The notes under the pieces were generated by a model. The model saw only the letters and a list, made by a program, of their open reading frames with translations, did not search any database and was not told the origin of the DNA. A program made the position numbers and the translations under genes. Below, piece after piece: positions 35,426 through 44,536 of a DNA stretch of 52,129 nucleotides (within the stretch, counting starts at the first letter, position 1; each line of letters begins with the position of its first letter). Source of the DNA: Clostridia bacterium (GTDB taxonomy: Bacteria; Bacillota; Clostridia; Christensenellales; Borkfalkiaceae). The stretch is from the NCBI GenBank assembly GCA_900764105.1, contig CAAFMS010000017.1, forward strand, positions 1-52,129, written 5' to 3'.

Positions 35426-36838
35426 TTATTTCTCAAACGAGATAGCGGACAAGTATATTTGCCAAGGATTGTTTTCGGTTTCGTCAGGTTGCACCGAAAT
35501 TAAACCCTTTTCGCCTGATTGTACTGCGGCGTAATTTGCTATTACATCGTCTATCGGTATTGCGTAAGTAAACCATTTTCTTAAAACAGGGACTCTCACG
35601 CAGGACGGTTCTCTCGAATACAGTTTATTAAAACAGTTTATATATCCGCCCGTAGACGAATCGGGCATATCTATATAGATATCTACGCAAAGTTTGGTAT
35701 AACCCGCCGCCTTTAACGCGACAATATTTTCCAAAGATTGCCTTGCGGGTACGCAAATCGAGATAAACGGCATCTTATTTCCCTCTTTGGTTTTAGCCAA
35801 AACGCTCAATTTGCCATCGCCCGTATGCTTATCGCCTATATCTTCTTTGGTAAGAGAATACTGCCCTTTGCTGTTATAATTTGCCACGTCAGTGCCGTCT
35901 AATCGGAACACGCTTACGCCTTTTATCATATCTTCGTTAAACAAGCAGTTATACTCGTTATAATCGACTTCGAGAACGATATTAAATTTTACGCGCGCAA
36001 TCGCTTTGCCGTATTTAATGTTGATATAGGTAACGCCCGTTGAAAGCAATTTTACTTCGTTTTCGTTTACTATTTCGCAAATATCGTCGTCTGCCGTTAT
36101 TTCGGCAACCGCGCCGCTTATTTCCGTATCGTCGTAGTTTTTCACCGCGTAGTCTATCGTGCGTTTTGCGCGCTTTATATCTACCGTAATTTCTCTTTCT
36201 ACGTCTATATACGTTCCGTCGGTTACCGCGACGTTAAGCGTTGAATAATAAGTTTCACCGTCGTATACGCATGTAATTGCTATTTCGGTATCGCCCAAGC
36301 CTTTCGCAAAGACTACGCCGTCTTTCGTAACGGTAGCGACGTTTTCGTCGTATGACTTAAATTCGTAAGTAACGCCGACTATTTCACTGCGGTATTTCAT
36401 CAGGACGGGGTGAATTTTATACGAATCTTCGGTTTGCGCCACAAGCGTTATTTCGTACTTGCTTAACGATATTTCGGCAATAGGCGCAGCCTTTACCGTT
36501 ACTGCGCATACGGCAGTTAAATTGCCTATTTCAGCCGTTATGCTACATTTACCCTCGGTCAAGCCTTTTACTTCGCCCGCACCGCTGACAGTTGCGACTT
36601 TTTCGTTCGAACTCGAAAAATTAACCTTTCCTACGATATTTTTAGTCCTATATTCGAGCAGGAAATTTTCCCCCTCGTTTACGGTTTTTTCGTAAAAATT
36701 AAGTATTAAACTTTGTTTTTTTACCGTTTCTTCTATAATCGGCTCGCTGTCATCGCTGTTTTTACCGTCTTTTTGGCAACTTACCGTACCACAAAAGAAC
36801 ATTATTAAAACCATAAGCAACAGGAATATTTTTTTCAT
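35426..36838 (-). CDS. Lipoprotein with Big_2 Ig-like domains
   Basis: 470 residues from the ATG at 36838, which has GGGGAG upstream; the frame stays open eight codons further but lacks a better site. Lipobox GTVSC (Cys20). Two or three Big_2 domains are visible (for example SSSNEKVATVSGAGEVKG near 75 and DENVATVTKDGVVFAKG near 165), then a C-terminal beta-rich domain ending NNPWQIYLSAISFEK that may bind glycan. It follows the DUF4838 fragment by two bases and precedes the large secreted protein by 29. A surface-anchored glycan-binding or scaffold role is likely. Confidence 0.75.
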   Translation of the reverse strand: MKKIFLLLMVLIMFFCGTVSCQKDGKNSDDSEPIIEETVKKQSLILNFYEKTVNEGENFLLEYRTKNIVGKVNFSSSNEKVATVSGAGEVKGLTEGKCSITAEIGNLTAVCAVTVKAAPIAEISLSKYEITLVAQTEDSYKIHPVLMKYRSEIVGVTYEFKSYDENVATVTKDGVVFAKGLGDTEIAITCVYDGETYYSTLNVAVTDGTYIDVEREITVDIKRAKRTIDYAVKNYDDTEISGAVAEITADDDICEIVNENEVKLLSTGVTYINIKYGKAIARVKFNIVLEVDYNEYNCLFNEDMIKGVSVFRLDGTDVANYNSKGQYSLTKEDIGDKHTGDGKLSVLAKTKEGNKMPFISICVPARQSLENIVALKAAGYTKLCVDIYIDMPDSSTGGYINCFNKLYSREPSCVRVPVLRKWFTYAIPIDDVIANYAAVQSGEKGLISVQPDETENNPWQIYLSAISFEK

Positions 36839-36840
36839 AT

Positions 36841-37446
36841 TCACACTCCCCAACTCGTACAAACGTCCGATACTTTTTCACTTTCGGAAATTCTCGTTAT
36901 ATCGTATTTTTCGCACTTATATTTAAAGCCCGTGCGCAATTCGTACAATTCCTCCGTTCCGTAATCCGCGCCGTAAACGAAGATTCGTATATAATCGAAA
37001 AATATAGTTTCCCTGTCGAATCTCGAATACATCAATTCGTACTGCTCGTCGTCGAAACCTTTAAGGTATTCTATTTCTCGTTTGGCGGCGTCGATATATT
37101 CTTCCCAACGGTCGAGCAGATTTTGCGGGAATGCGTTTACCACTTTGGTATATGGCATATAAACCCCGCCGTGAACGCTGCCGTCGCGTTTTTCCAGAAC
37201 TTTTAACCAGTTTCGATACTCGTTAAAAAATCTCTTCATATAAACGCTGCCGTCTTTATAGTAGTTATCGAAAAATTCGTCTATTAGCGAATTCATATCG
37301 GCATCTACGTTCCACAAGAGTTTAGCCGTTATATAGTTTCTTAATTCTCTGAATCCGGCCGTTTTGGAGTTATAAGAGCCTTGTTGCCACAACCTTACGG
37401 TGTTCATTTCCTTAAAGGTTTTAAACATTTGCGGCATTGCGTCCAC
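36841..37446 (-). pseudogene. DUF4838 glycan-associated protein, N-terminus lost at IS junction
   Basis: The open frame gives 201 residues from a GTG at 37446. WQQGSYNSKTAGFRELRNYI and AKLLWNVDADMNSLIDEFF match the C-terminal third of DUF4838 proteins (usually 600 or more residues, found with glucuronidase-type enzymes). Upstream the sequence turns directly into an IS3 transposase remnant on the opposite strand, so the front two thirds are missing. The stop codon and the downstream genes are intact. It may still be translated but is unlikely to be functional. Confidence 0.75.
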
Positions 37447-37819
37447 TGTTAAAGCGGCTTACGGAACAAGAAAGCCGACTGAAAGCCTGCTTTTCCATAG
37501 CGACCAAGGGAGCAATTACACGTCAAGCAAATTCCGAAAATACTTAAAAAGCCTTAATATCATGCAATCGTTTTCAAATCCAGGAATGCCCTACGACAAT
37601 TCGGTTATGGAGTCTTTCTTCGGTAGTTTTAAGCGAGAAGCATTATATCGCTACCGTTTCAAAACGGAAAAAGATTTTTTTGAAGGTGTCGCAATATACA
37701 TACACTTTTATAACGGCAAAAGACCGCACTCTGTTTTAATGAACCTAACACCCGATAAGTTTGAAAGCAAATATTTCAATAACAATAATAAAAAAACGAA
37801 TTTTGAAACCGAACATTAA
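37443..37819 (+). pseudogene. IS3-family transposase, C-terminal remnant
   Basis: About 125 residues of the integrase catalytic end survive: LLFHSDQGSNY, MPYDNSVMESFFGSFKRE (with the catalytic Glu) and YIHFYNGKRPHSVLMNLTP. The first two thirds, including the HTH and first catalytic Asp, are missing. It is related to, but clearly different from, the full-length element at 49962-51110. The deletion end coincides with the truncated DUF4838 gene, so one recombination event probably removed the IS front and the saccharide operon's upstream part. Confidence 0.85.
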
Positions 37820-37945
37820 CGGTTCGAAAAAATAATATCCGAGCGTTCTTACAGTAATTCCGGTATTTTTTGCAATTAAATGTTCAGTTTGAAATATATC
37901 CTTAAACATGACTTTTCATCAGGAATAACCTGCGTTTTCGCATAT

Positions 37946-37991
37946 AAAAAGACCTTGAAACAGAACAATTAAAGTTCATATCTCAAGGTCT
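37946..37991 (-). terminator. Terminator after the ADP-ribosylation operon
   Basis: AGACCTTGA pairs with TCAAGGTCT across a long loop and the minus-strand transcript continues into TTTTTATATG. The rest of 37820-38076 shows no gene and is the likely 3' end of the IS remnant. Confidence 0.7.
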
Positions 37992-38076
37992 ATTCAGATG
38001 CGCGCGTACTACAAAATAGATATTTTGTCAATTCTTGCCTTGGTTTGAACTGACGAATTGTACAATAACCCTTTGA

Positions 38077-39564
38077 TTACAAACAACAACACTTCATTAT
38101 GTTTTTTACAATCTCCTCATTTAATGATACTTTACAAGAAATTTCTTGAATTGATTTACCGTTATTTTTCATTTCTAATATTTCAAGCATTTTTAAAACA
38201 GAAATATCGCAATCAGGATTATCTAAAAATAAATTTCTTAACTTTGAAATATTTAACTTACAGAATCCATTCTCTTCAAAATTTTTATCTAGAATTCTTT
38301 TGTAGTCTTTGACATAGATAGATTGACCTAATACTGTCAAATATTTTGTAATCTTCACTTGCCCAGTTTTTCCACAAGTAACTATATTTTCGCTAATAAA
38401 CTTTGCTTTTCCAATAGGTAAGCGAATCAACATTTCATCTTGTTTTTGCGTTGCAATATAATCTTTAAGAACAGTTGTACCATTTTCAACTAACAAACAT
38501 TCAGCTATCAATTCTAAACAAAAATAATCTTGTACTGTCCTCCATTCATACGGCAACCAGTCAATTCCACATAAACTTCCTAGAATTCCGCCAGTCATTG
38601 CAGCAATAGTATCAGTGTCAGCCCCAAACAAATTCGCCGCTTGCTTTATACCTAATTTAGGATTATTTGCATATTTTGAGGCTAAATAAATGGCGGATAT
38701 TGCGGCTATATCACCAGCACCACTTACTTTTCCATCAAAACATCCGATATTACTTAAAGTGTCCTCATCAGAATCCAGCATTCCTAACTGAACCGCTTTA
38801 CCGATATAATTCAACTCATGTACAATGTTGTTTACTGTATTGTACCATTCCTCTTTATAATCATATTTTTTGTTTGCCTCAAAAAGCCAGTCTTCTGAAA
38901 TGGTTTTTGATAATTTACCCCATTTGTCCACACCGTTTGCAACTTCTGAAATTAGTTCACCGTAATTTAATGTATCGGTCTTAAGCAATGAATAATAAAT
39001 GGCATACGCATAACAAAGCGCTCCTAAAATTGCTCTTGGATGCCCATGAGTTATCAATGCATCTTGCGTTATCTCATCCGCAATAATTTCAAAATTTTTT
39101 TCATATAGATGAAAAATCACATGCGGGATGACTCGCATCGCAGCGCCGTTTCCCCCTGCGGAAAAATATAGACGATTTTCTCTTCCTTTCCAAGGAAAAA
39201 TATTATTAGTCCAAAGAGACGCTGCTTGGAGGACAGCTTTTCCTCCGCCTCTCTCATATTGTTTCCAATATGGCAATTCGTATTTTGTAAAATACAAGTC
39301 CCATTTTTGTCCCGATAATAAGCTTCTTGCTATCGCTAAAGTGAGCTGTGTATCGTCACTATACTCACCCGGCATTATGATTTCATTATGCCACCAATAT
39401 CTACCGCCAGATTTTTTTTGCCATTCTTTAAAGTTGCTAATATAGTTTTTATTATAGGAACTACTCATAGTCCGACGTTCATTCGGCCACCCTAAAGCAT
39501 CGCCTACAGCAAAAGAAACAAGAGCACCTTTACTTTTTTCATTTAAAATCGGTATTATATTCAT
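38077..39564 (-). CDS. ADP-ribosylglycohydrolase (DraG/ARH fold) with C-terminal extension
   Basis: 495 residues. The ARH metal-site motifs are complete: GEYSDDTQ (66-73), ITHGHP (171-176), SGAGDIAA (about 281-288) and GADTDTIAAMTGG (314-326), so it should remove ADP-ribose from a target using Mg or Mn ions. The core ends near 345; about 150 residues follow that I cannot assign, finishing with a helix-turn-helix-like pattern (GKSIQEISCKVSLNEEIVKN). It lies 13 bases after the DarT-like gene on the same strand. The pairing suggests it is the antidote, in place of the macrodomain protein DarG. AT-rich like its neighbours. Confidence 0.85.
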   Translation of the reverse strand: MNIIPILNEKSKGALVSFAVGDALGWPNERRTMSSSYNKNYISNFKEWQKKSGGRYWWHNEIIMPGEYSDDTQLTLAIARSLLSGQKWDLYFTKYELPYWKQYERGGGKAVLQAASLWTNNIFPWKGRENRLYFSAGGNGAAMRVIPHVIFHLYEKNFEIIADEITQDALITHGHPRAILGALCYAYAIYYSLLKTDTLNYGELISEVANGVDKWGKLSKTISEDWLFEANKKYDYKEEWYNTVNNIVHELNYIGKAVQLGMLDSDEDTLSNIGCFDGKVSGAGDIAAISAIYLASKYANNPKLGIKQAANLFGADTDTIAAMTGGILGSLCGIDWLPYEWRTVQDYFCLELIAECLLVENGTTVLKDYIATQKQDEMLIRLPIGKAKFISENIVTCGKTGQVKITKYLTVLGQSIYVKDYKRILDKNFEENGFCKLNISKLRNLFLDNPDCDISVLKMLEILEMKNNGKSIQEISCKVSLNEEIVKNIMKCCCL

Positions 39565-39577
39565 CTCTTACTCCTAA

Positions 39578-40267
39578 TTACATCCCAGTATATTTTTCTT
39601 CTATCGGACGTAAGCCTCTCCTGACTAAGAAACTCCACCTCGTATTGCAAACATCCGGCGCAATAATAATATTTAATTTCTTGTGACAAGTCTTTAATAT
39701 AGCATAAATATTCTCTGCTGTCGACTCATTTCCCACAATAACGCAATTTATATAGCGCCACGGAACATTTGTATGAACCAATATTTCGGCTTGATCGTCG
39801 GTTGGACAGCAAGTAAGCATTTCCGATGTCCTTTGACGAATCTTCCCCTGAATATTTATTATTGTATCAAACAACGTGCTAAATTCGGATATTTTTTCCT
39901 TGATATATCGTCCATTTCCAAATGCTGCATTACAAGGCGAGAATTTAATTTTTTGATATTTTAAAATATCCAAGTCTATACACAGTATAACCCAGTCTCG
40001 AAATATAACGTCGTCATCTCTTTCTTTCACTTTCCCCCAGTACCAACTATTGGGATATTCGATAGAACAACATATGTAATCCAAATTACCATCACACCGA
40101 CATAAGTCGTTTTGAGCCTTAACATCAAGTGGTATAGAATTTGTAGCAAGAATTCCGCTATTAGAGTTTAATATATGAACAAAACTCTTAATCTTAGTAA
40201 AATGACACAAACGTGTTACTCCTCTTTTGATTAAATAATCATATAAATCATTTTGATTTGTAATCAT
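39578..40267 (-). CDS. DarT-like (DUF4433) DNA ADP-ribosyltransferase
   Basis: 229 residues, the normal size of DarT. Matching features: HFT at 22-24 in the NAD-binding start (RLCHFTKIKSFVHIL), a polar loop with Arg57, and DQAEILVHTNVPW whose Glu161 fits the catalytic glutamate of DarT. DarT toxins ADP-ribosylate thymidine in single-stranded DNA and block replication. It starts directly after the helicase stop (no gap) and is followed by the ADP-ribosylglycohydrolase gene. Whether it modifies DNA, and which base, is inferred from the family. Confidence 0.8.
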   Translation of the reverse strand: MITNQNDLYDYLIKRGVTRLCHFTKIKSFVHILNSNSGILATNSIPLDVKAQNDLCRCDGNLDYICCSIEYPNSWYWGKVKERDDDVIFRDWVILCIDLDILKYQKIKFSPCNAAFGNGRYIKEKISEFSTLFDTIINIQGKIRQRTSEMLTCCPTDDQAEILVHTNVPWRYINCVIVGNESTAENIYAILKTCHKKLNIIIAPDVCNTRWSFLVRRGLRPIEEKYTGM

Positions 40268-41659
40268 TCAAATTCCTCTATTAATATAGTTTTGAGAATC
40301 TTTCGGAAATAATTCAGTTAAAGCTGAAGAATAACTCATCACAACACTCTGCGTTGCTCTTGTCACTGCAACATATAGCAGTTTTAAAGCATTTGAACAA
40401 ACTTTATCTTTGTTTTCACTATCTTCCAATCTTTTTTTATCCGGATAATCTTCCTTATTCAAAAACGGAATAAATACATTATCAAATTCCAACCCTTTAA
40501 CCGAGTAAAAGGTTGTTACGTACACGCCGTCACCAATACAACTATCATACTCTTTTTTTATTTCTTTTGCCAAAATATTATTCTTTTGCAATTCGCATAA
40601 AAACTCACCTACTAATTGCCGATTTTTTACTACGATTACGTTTCGACCGCCTCGCCTTTTTAACAATTTGGCAATTTCAACAATTTCATTTTGATTATTA
40701 GAATATTTTATCAAAATTGGTTTTATACCAGCAGCCGGACATTCAATTTTTGAAGCAACATATTCATCTCCTTTTTGTTCCCATTTCGGATGTTTAAGTA
40801 TATCCTGTGCAAATTGAGCAATTTCAACAGGATTTCGATAGTTGTTTTCAAATCTCCATATTTTTTTTGTATCAATTCCCGATGCCTTCCAAGACAATGC
40901 AGTACCATAAATCTGTTGCGCTATATCTCCAAAAAATGTAAAAGATCCAGCGGGCGGCACAGCCGCTATTAGCACCTTTAACATCATAGGTGAAAAATCT
41001 TGTCCTTCATCAACAATGATATGAGTGTATCTTCTTTCATTTTCATCCATCAATAATTCATTATAGACGCTTATCGCTAAATCATCCCAATCGTATAAGT
41101 AACCTTTTTCAAGTCTTTTTTGCTTATATAATTCATACACTTCATAAAACCAATGACGATTTTCTCTACTGATAAATGTATCCGCTCTACCAATACGTTC
41201 CATATCCTTATATTGAGCTAAAGAATTAACTCCAAATCTTTCTAAAAACAATATTTCTTCGATAAACGTATTTACTGGGCGTAAAAATGTAGACTCCTTG
41301 GGATATTCTCTTCTTTTTTCCTCCACAATTTCATTAACCATATTATCTTTTGCATTCTCAGGAATAATTACATAATCTGTTTTTTTCCCTTGACTTTTCA
41401 AATATCCCAAACAAAAATGATGAAAATTTTCAACAACCACTCCCTTTTTAAAAGATTGAATTGCTTCCATATAAGCAACCAATGCTCTATTAAAAGTCAC
41501 AACAAGGACTTTAGGCTCATGCGGCAAATTCGATAATTTTTCAGCCAATAATAATGCCATAGTTGTCTTACCACTTCCTGCCGCACCCAAAACCACTATA
41601 TGTCCTCTTGGTTCTAATGCTAAAACTTCTTGTTGAGTTCCTTTAGGCTCAATTCTCAT
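40268..41659 (-). CDS. Compact UvrD-like superfamily 1 helicase
   Basis: 463 residues against about 700 for UvrD/PcrA. Motif I GAAGSGKTT (25-33), motif II DEGQD (217-221), GDIAQQIYG (motif III), FENNYRNP (motif IV), TTFYSVKGLEFDNVFIP (motif V) and LLYVAVTRA (motif VI) are all present, so it should be an active ATPase; the accessory 1B/2B domains are much reduced. First gene of the operon, behind a good promoter, with a zero-base gap to the DarT-like gene. In the system it may recognise or unwind invading DNA and expose the single strands DarT needs; that is inference. Confidence 0.87.
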   Translation of the reverse strand: MRIEPKGTQQEVLALEPRGHIVVLGAAGSGKTTMALLLAEKLSNLPHEPKVLVVTFNRALVAYMEAIQSFKKGVVVENFHHFCLGYLKSQGKKTDYVIIPENAKDNMVNEIVEEKRREYPKESTFLRPVNTFIEEILFLERFGVNSLAQYKDMERIGRADTFISRENRHWFYEVYELYKQKRLEKGYLYDWDDLAISVYNELLMDENERRYTHIIVDEGQDFSPMMLKVLIAAVPPAGSFTFFGDIAQQIYGTALSWKASGIDTKKIWRFENNYRNPVEIAQFAQDILKHPKWEQKGDEYVASKIECPAAGIKPILIKYSNNQNEIVEIAKLLKRRGGRNVIVVKNRQLVGEFLCELQKNNILAKEIKKEYDSCIGDGVYVTTFYSVKGLEFDNVFIPFLNKEDYPDKKRLEDSENKDKVCSNALKLLYVAVTRATQSVVMSYSSALTELFPKDSQNYINRGI

Positions 41660-41689
41660 CGGTAAACCCCTTTAAATTTTACTTTATTT

Positions 41690-41718
41690 ATTGTATCATA
41701 TTTTCTTATAAACTACAA
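41690..41718 (-). promoter_or_regulatory. Promoter of the helicase/DarT/ARH operon
   Basis: TTGTAG (41718-41713) and TACAAT (41695-41690), 17-base spacer, minus strand, about 30 bases before the helicase ATG. The rest of the 335-base gap to 41994 is very AT-rich and holds a pair of near-repeats (ATCTATTCTCC and CTATCTATTCCCC, 41792-41821); no gene seen. Confidence 0.65.
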
Positions 41719-41994
41719 TCTATTAATTGTTATATTAATTAGTGTATTCGATATGAGAAAAAAATTATGAAAAACTGTCATACAAAAGCCATCTATTCTC
41801 CGCCATAACTATCTATTCCCCACAATAGAGTTTTTAACAAATTCTTATCCTCCTACTTGTTTACATAGACAAGCAAACAAAGTTACAGTTATATCGCCTG
41901 CACTTTTGTTAATCGAGAAAATTTCATTTAGAACATTATCATAACTTAATATTATTTAAGACAATCCATTTTCTAAAATATTATCAATAACATA

Positions 41995-42783
41995 TCACTT
42001 TTTATCTGTCTTTTTCTTTTCGAATATATTTTTCGCCCAATCGAAAAATAACGGACAAGATTCAAATATATTATAATACCTGTCGTATTCCACCAATAGC
42101 TCTTCTATAGTATTCGGACGATAACCCATTCCATGCATCTTTGAAATTTCAAAATATACGTCATCGGCTAAAACTTTTTTAATAAACTTCAGTAAGTCTT
42201 TGTTGATTTCTTTTATTTTCAACAGCAAATTTTTAGCAGTTTCAGTTTCTCCGATTTTATAGTATAAAAAACAAAGCGGCAACATCATCTGCGACGCCTG
42301 TTCTTCATCGTAAGCCTTGAACAATTCTTCCGCTTTCTCTTTATCTTCCGCTAACGCAAACAAGTGCATCAAATCATAGCGAACGCCAAGATTGTCGCTT
42401 TTGCATAACTCCAAAAGCCTTTCGCCCTCTTTTATTGCCTTCGTTACAAAACCGTTTTCCATTAAAGCCGAAAGGTATTGATAGCACGCCGTCATATACG
42501 GTCTTGTTTCATACACAAGCCCAAAATCACCCTTGTCGTTTTGGAAATATCCCCCGTCCTGCATTTGCTTATTGCCAATAGAAACGATATTTTCCAGACC
42601 CGCAAGGTACTCTGCTTGTTTTTTCCGATTCTTTTCGTTTTTCATAAGCAATAATTGCAAATTATTCGGTTCTACAAGAAGAGCCTCATCTATATAGCCT
42701 TCTCTTTCCTTTTTTGTTTTTGCCTGATCGATAAGGTCAAAATAATCGTATATATCTTTTTTCTCGTCTTTTATGTCTATCAT
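41995..42783 (-). CDS. TPR-like helical repeat protein
   Basis: 262 residues, all helical and highly charged. The centre has the pattern of ST7-like TPR proteins: ETRPYMTACYQYLSALMENG (about 91-110), then KAIKEGERLLELCKSDNLGVRYDLMHLFALAEDKEKAEELF. At least three TPR-type helix pairs are visible between 30 and 200. No enzyme motif and no signal peptide. Probably a cytoplasmic protein-protein adaptor. It lies 86 bases after the AlbA-type gene and may share its transcript. Confidence 0.6.
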   Translation of the reverse strand: MIDIKDEKKDIYDYFDLIDQAKTKKEREGYIDEALLVEPNNLQLLLMKNEKNRKKQAEYLAGLENIVSIGNKQMQDGGYFQNDKGDFGLVYETRPYMTACYQYLSALMENGFVTKAIKEGERLLELCKSDNLGVRYDLMHLFALAEDKEKAEELFKAYDEEQASQMMLPLCFLYYKIGETETAKNLLLKIKEINKDLLKFIKKVLADDVYFEISKMHGMGYRPNTIEELLVEYDRYYNIFESCPLFFDWAKNIFEKKKTDKK

Positions 42784-42869
42784 TTTATTTCTCCAGCCTT
42801 GTTTTTATATATTTCAAGTTAATTATGTTTTCATTGCCATTTTTGGCATTTTAACCAAACCAGACAATT

Positions 42870-44288
42870 TTATTCAATCACTTTCCAACTACCCGCTTTA
42901 TCTGAGCCGTTACGTTCTATTATACCTTGTTCTCTCAATGATTTAATCGCTCTTTCCACAGTACGTTTATCCTTTCCAACGTTTTCGGCTATTTTTTCGG
43001 CATTGATTGTGCCGTTTTCTCTTATACATTCTAAGACTTTTTGCGCCGTTTTAGAAAGTTTTACACCGACATTTACACCGACATTTACACCGACATTTAC
43101 ACCGACATCGCTACGATTTATACCATTCAAAGAAATTTTCGTTTTGAACACATCGCCGTCTATAAATTCGGGCGTTGTTCCCGAATATACCTTGCTATAT
43201 TTGACGATATTGCGAACGCCGGAACCGAGTTCCTCTGCCCAGCCGATTTCTTTAAAAACGGAAGCAATAACGGGGTTTTTCGGGTACGGAACAAAATCCG
43301 TCAGACTGATTGTTCCGAGTCCGCGTGCTTTATTACCGTTTTCCGTTCTCACGCAATCTTTCTCGATAATCAATTTTGCGGGGTAAGCGTTTGAATACTC
43401 CCTGTGGATAAGCATATTCGCAATTACTTCGCGGAAAAGTTTGTTTCTCGCACTTACACGGATTTCGTTTTCCATATAAAACTTATCGTCTATATGTTTT
43501 TCGACAAACGCCATAAGCCGATCGTAACTTTCAATCAAATTACAACGAATAACGTCTCTGTCATCGTACCTGTCCGTTTCTTCCACTCTGTAAATAGCGT
43601 CTGTTTTATGATGCGGTAACGCCGATAGAATCGCCTCATCCGTTCCGAAAAGTAAAATGCAGGCAAGCGTATATCCGCTCTCACCAGTTTGAAGATTTTT
43701 CTTATACAGTCCCGCACTACGCAAAATCTCATCGTTCGTCATTCTTTCCCAAGGATGATGCGGGCTTCTGTTCGTTGCCATAATTCTCGCGCGATCAATC
43801 AATTCTTGTTTTAAATCGCTTGATGTTGCATATGGAAACACAGTATTTTCCGTGTATTCGCGTTGCTTTCTGATATACATAGCGGCAACCAAATCGGTAT
43901 TATCCGTAATATCGAAATCCCCGTCTTCGTTTCTGTCGATAATCCGTCTGTTTGTGTTGTGAACCTGCGAGCTTTCGGGAACATAAACATGTAAAATGGT
44001 CTTACCTCCCATTTCGATTTCATCAACAGGCAAATATATTGTAGGGCTTATCTTTTGAGGATTGTTCATAGCAGATACAAGATCCGCCCTGATTTTTTTA
44101 GATTTTTCTCTATCTATGCCGTGAATTGTTCCGTCATCCGCCACACCGAGAAAAACATCCCCGCCAAAGCGATTCAGAAACGAACATAAAGTCTCGAATA
44201 TACTTTTCGGTAACGAATCTTTACATTCCTTAAATTCAATCGAAATTCCTTCACCCTGAGCAATCAATTCTTCAAATCTATTCGACAT
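42870..44288 (-). CDS. AlbA_2/Schlafen-type ATP-binding protein with winged HTH
   Basis: 472 residues. The N-terminal AlbA_2 (Schlafen-like) domain is marked by EGISIEFKECKDSLPKSIF and FGGDVFLGVADDGTIHGI (about 13-54). The middle has the ATP-binding C-terminal block typical of these proteins (NMLIHREYSN and GWAEELGSGVRNIVKY). A linker made of four GVNV-type repeats follows, then a winged HTH (about 415-472, INAEKIAENVGKDKRTVERA). Members act as regulators and occur often in defence islands. The repeat number of the linker could vary between strains. Has its own promoter. Confidence 0.85.
   Translation of the reverse strand: MSNRFEELIAQGEGISIEFKECKDSLPKSIFETLCSFLNRFGGDVFLGVADDGTIHGIDREKSKKIRADLVSAMNNPQKISPTIYLPVDEIEMGGKTILHVYVPESSQVHNTNRRIIDRNEDGDFDITDNTDLVAAMYIRKQREYTENTVFPYATSSDLKQELIDRARIMATNRSPHHPWERMTNDEILRSAGLYKKNLQTGESGYTLACILLFGTDEAILSALPHHKTDAIYRVEETDRYDDRDVIRCNLIESYDRLMAFVEKHIDDKFYMENEIRVSARNKLFREVIANMLIHREYSNAYPAKLIIEKDCVRTENGNKARGLGTISLTDFVPYPKNPVIASVFKEIGWAEELGSGVRNIVKYSKVYSGTTPEFIDGDVFKTKISLNGINRSDVGVNVGVNVGVNVGVKLSKTAQKVLECIRENGTINAEKIAENVGKDKRTVERAIKSLREQGIIERNGSDKAGSWKVIE
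43061..43108. repeat. 12-bp minisatellite encoding a VNVG linker
   Basis: Four in-frame copies of TTACACCGACAT (plus-strand reading) encode the VGVNVGVN linker between the ATP-binding and HTH parts of the gene at 42870. Copy changes would alter the linker by four residues without frameshift. Confidence 0.9.
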
Positions 44289-44326
44289 AATCGGATCAGC
44301 CCTCCGTTTTACACTCTTTCGATTAT

Positions 44327-44355
44327 ATTATAGCATATTGCAAAGATTTTTTCAA
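44327..44355 (-). promoter_or_regulatory. Promoter of the AlbA_2-type gene
   Basis: TTGAAA (44355-44350) and TATAAT (44332-44327), 17-base spacer, minus strand; 38 bases before the ATG at 44288 with GGAGG in the leader. Confidence 0.75.
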
Positions 44356-44399
44356 CCGAAACATACTGTCTATTTCGTTAGAATACAATACGACTACAA

Positions 44400-44470
44400 A
44401 TCTAAACCCTTCTGTGCGGCGCGGATATTTTTACACTTGCATTTACACCTGCATTTACACTTGCATTTTC
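44400..44470 (-). pseudogene. Relic of a second AlbA_2-type gene tail
   Basis: Three 12-base repeats (44431-44466, unit TTACACTTGCAT) read as VNASVNAGVNASV on the minus strand, and the sequence after them (GCGCCGCACAGAAGGGTTTAGA) resembles the DNA after the linker of the intact gene (GGCGCAAAAAGTCTTAGA). This looks like a decayed fragment of a paralogue rather than chance. Confidence 0.5.
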
Positions 44471-44536
44471 TGTTAGTAAAATAGCCATTACATATTTTGG
44501 ACATTTTGTAGTAAAGCAAGGTTTTGTTTACGCTTT

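Noticed and set aside
43061..43108. Possible CRISPR or regulatory iterons
   Set aside because: The repeats are 12 bases, contiguous without spacers, and in frame with the VNVG linker of a protein.
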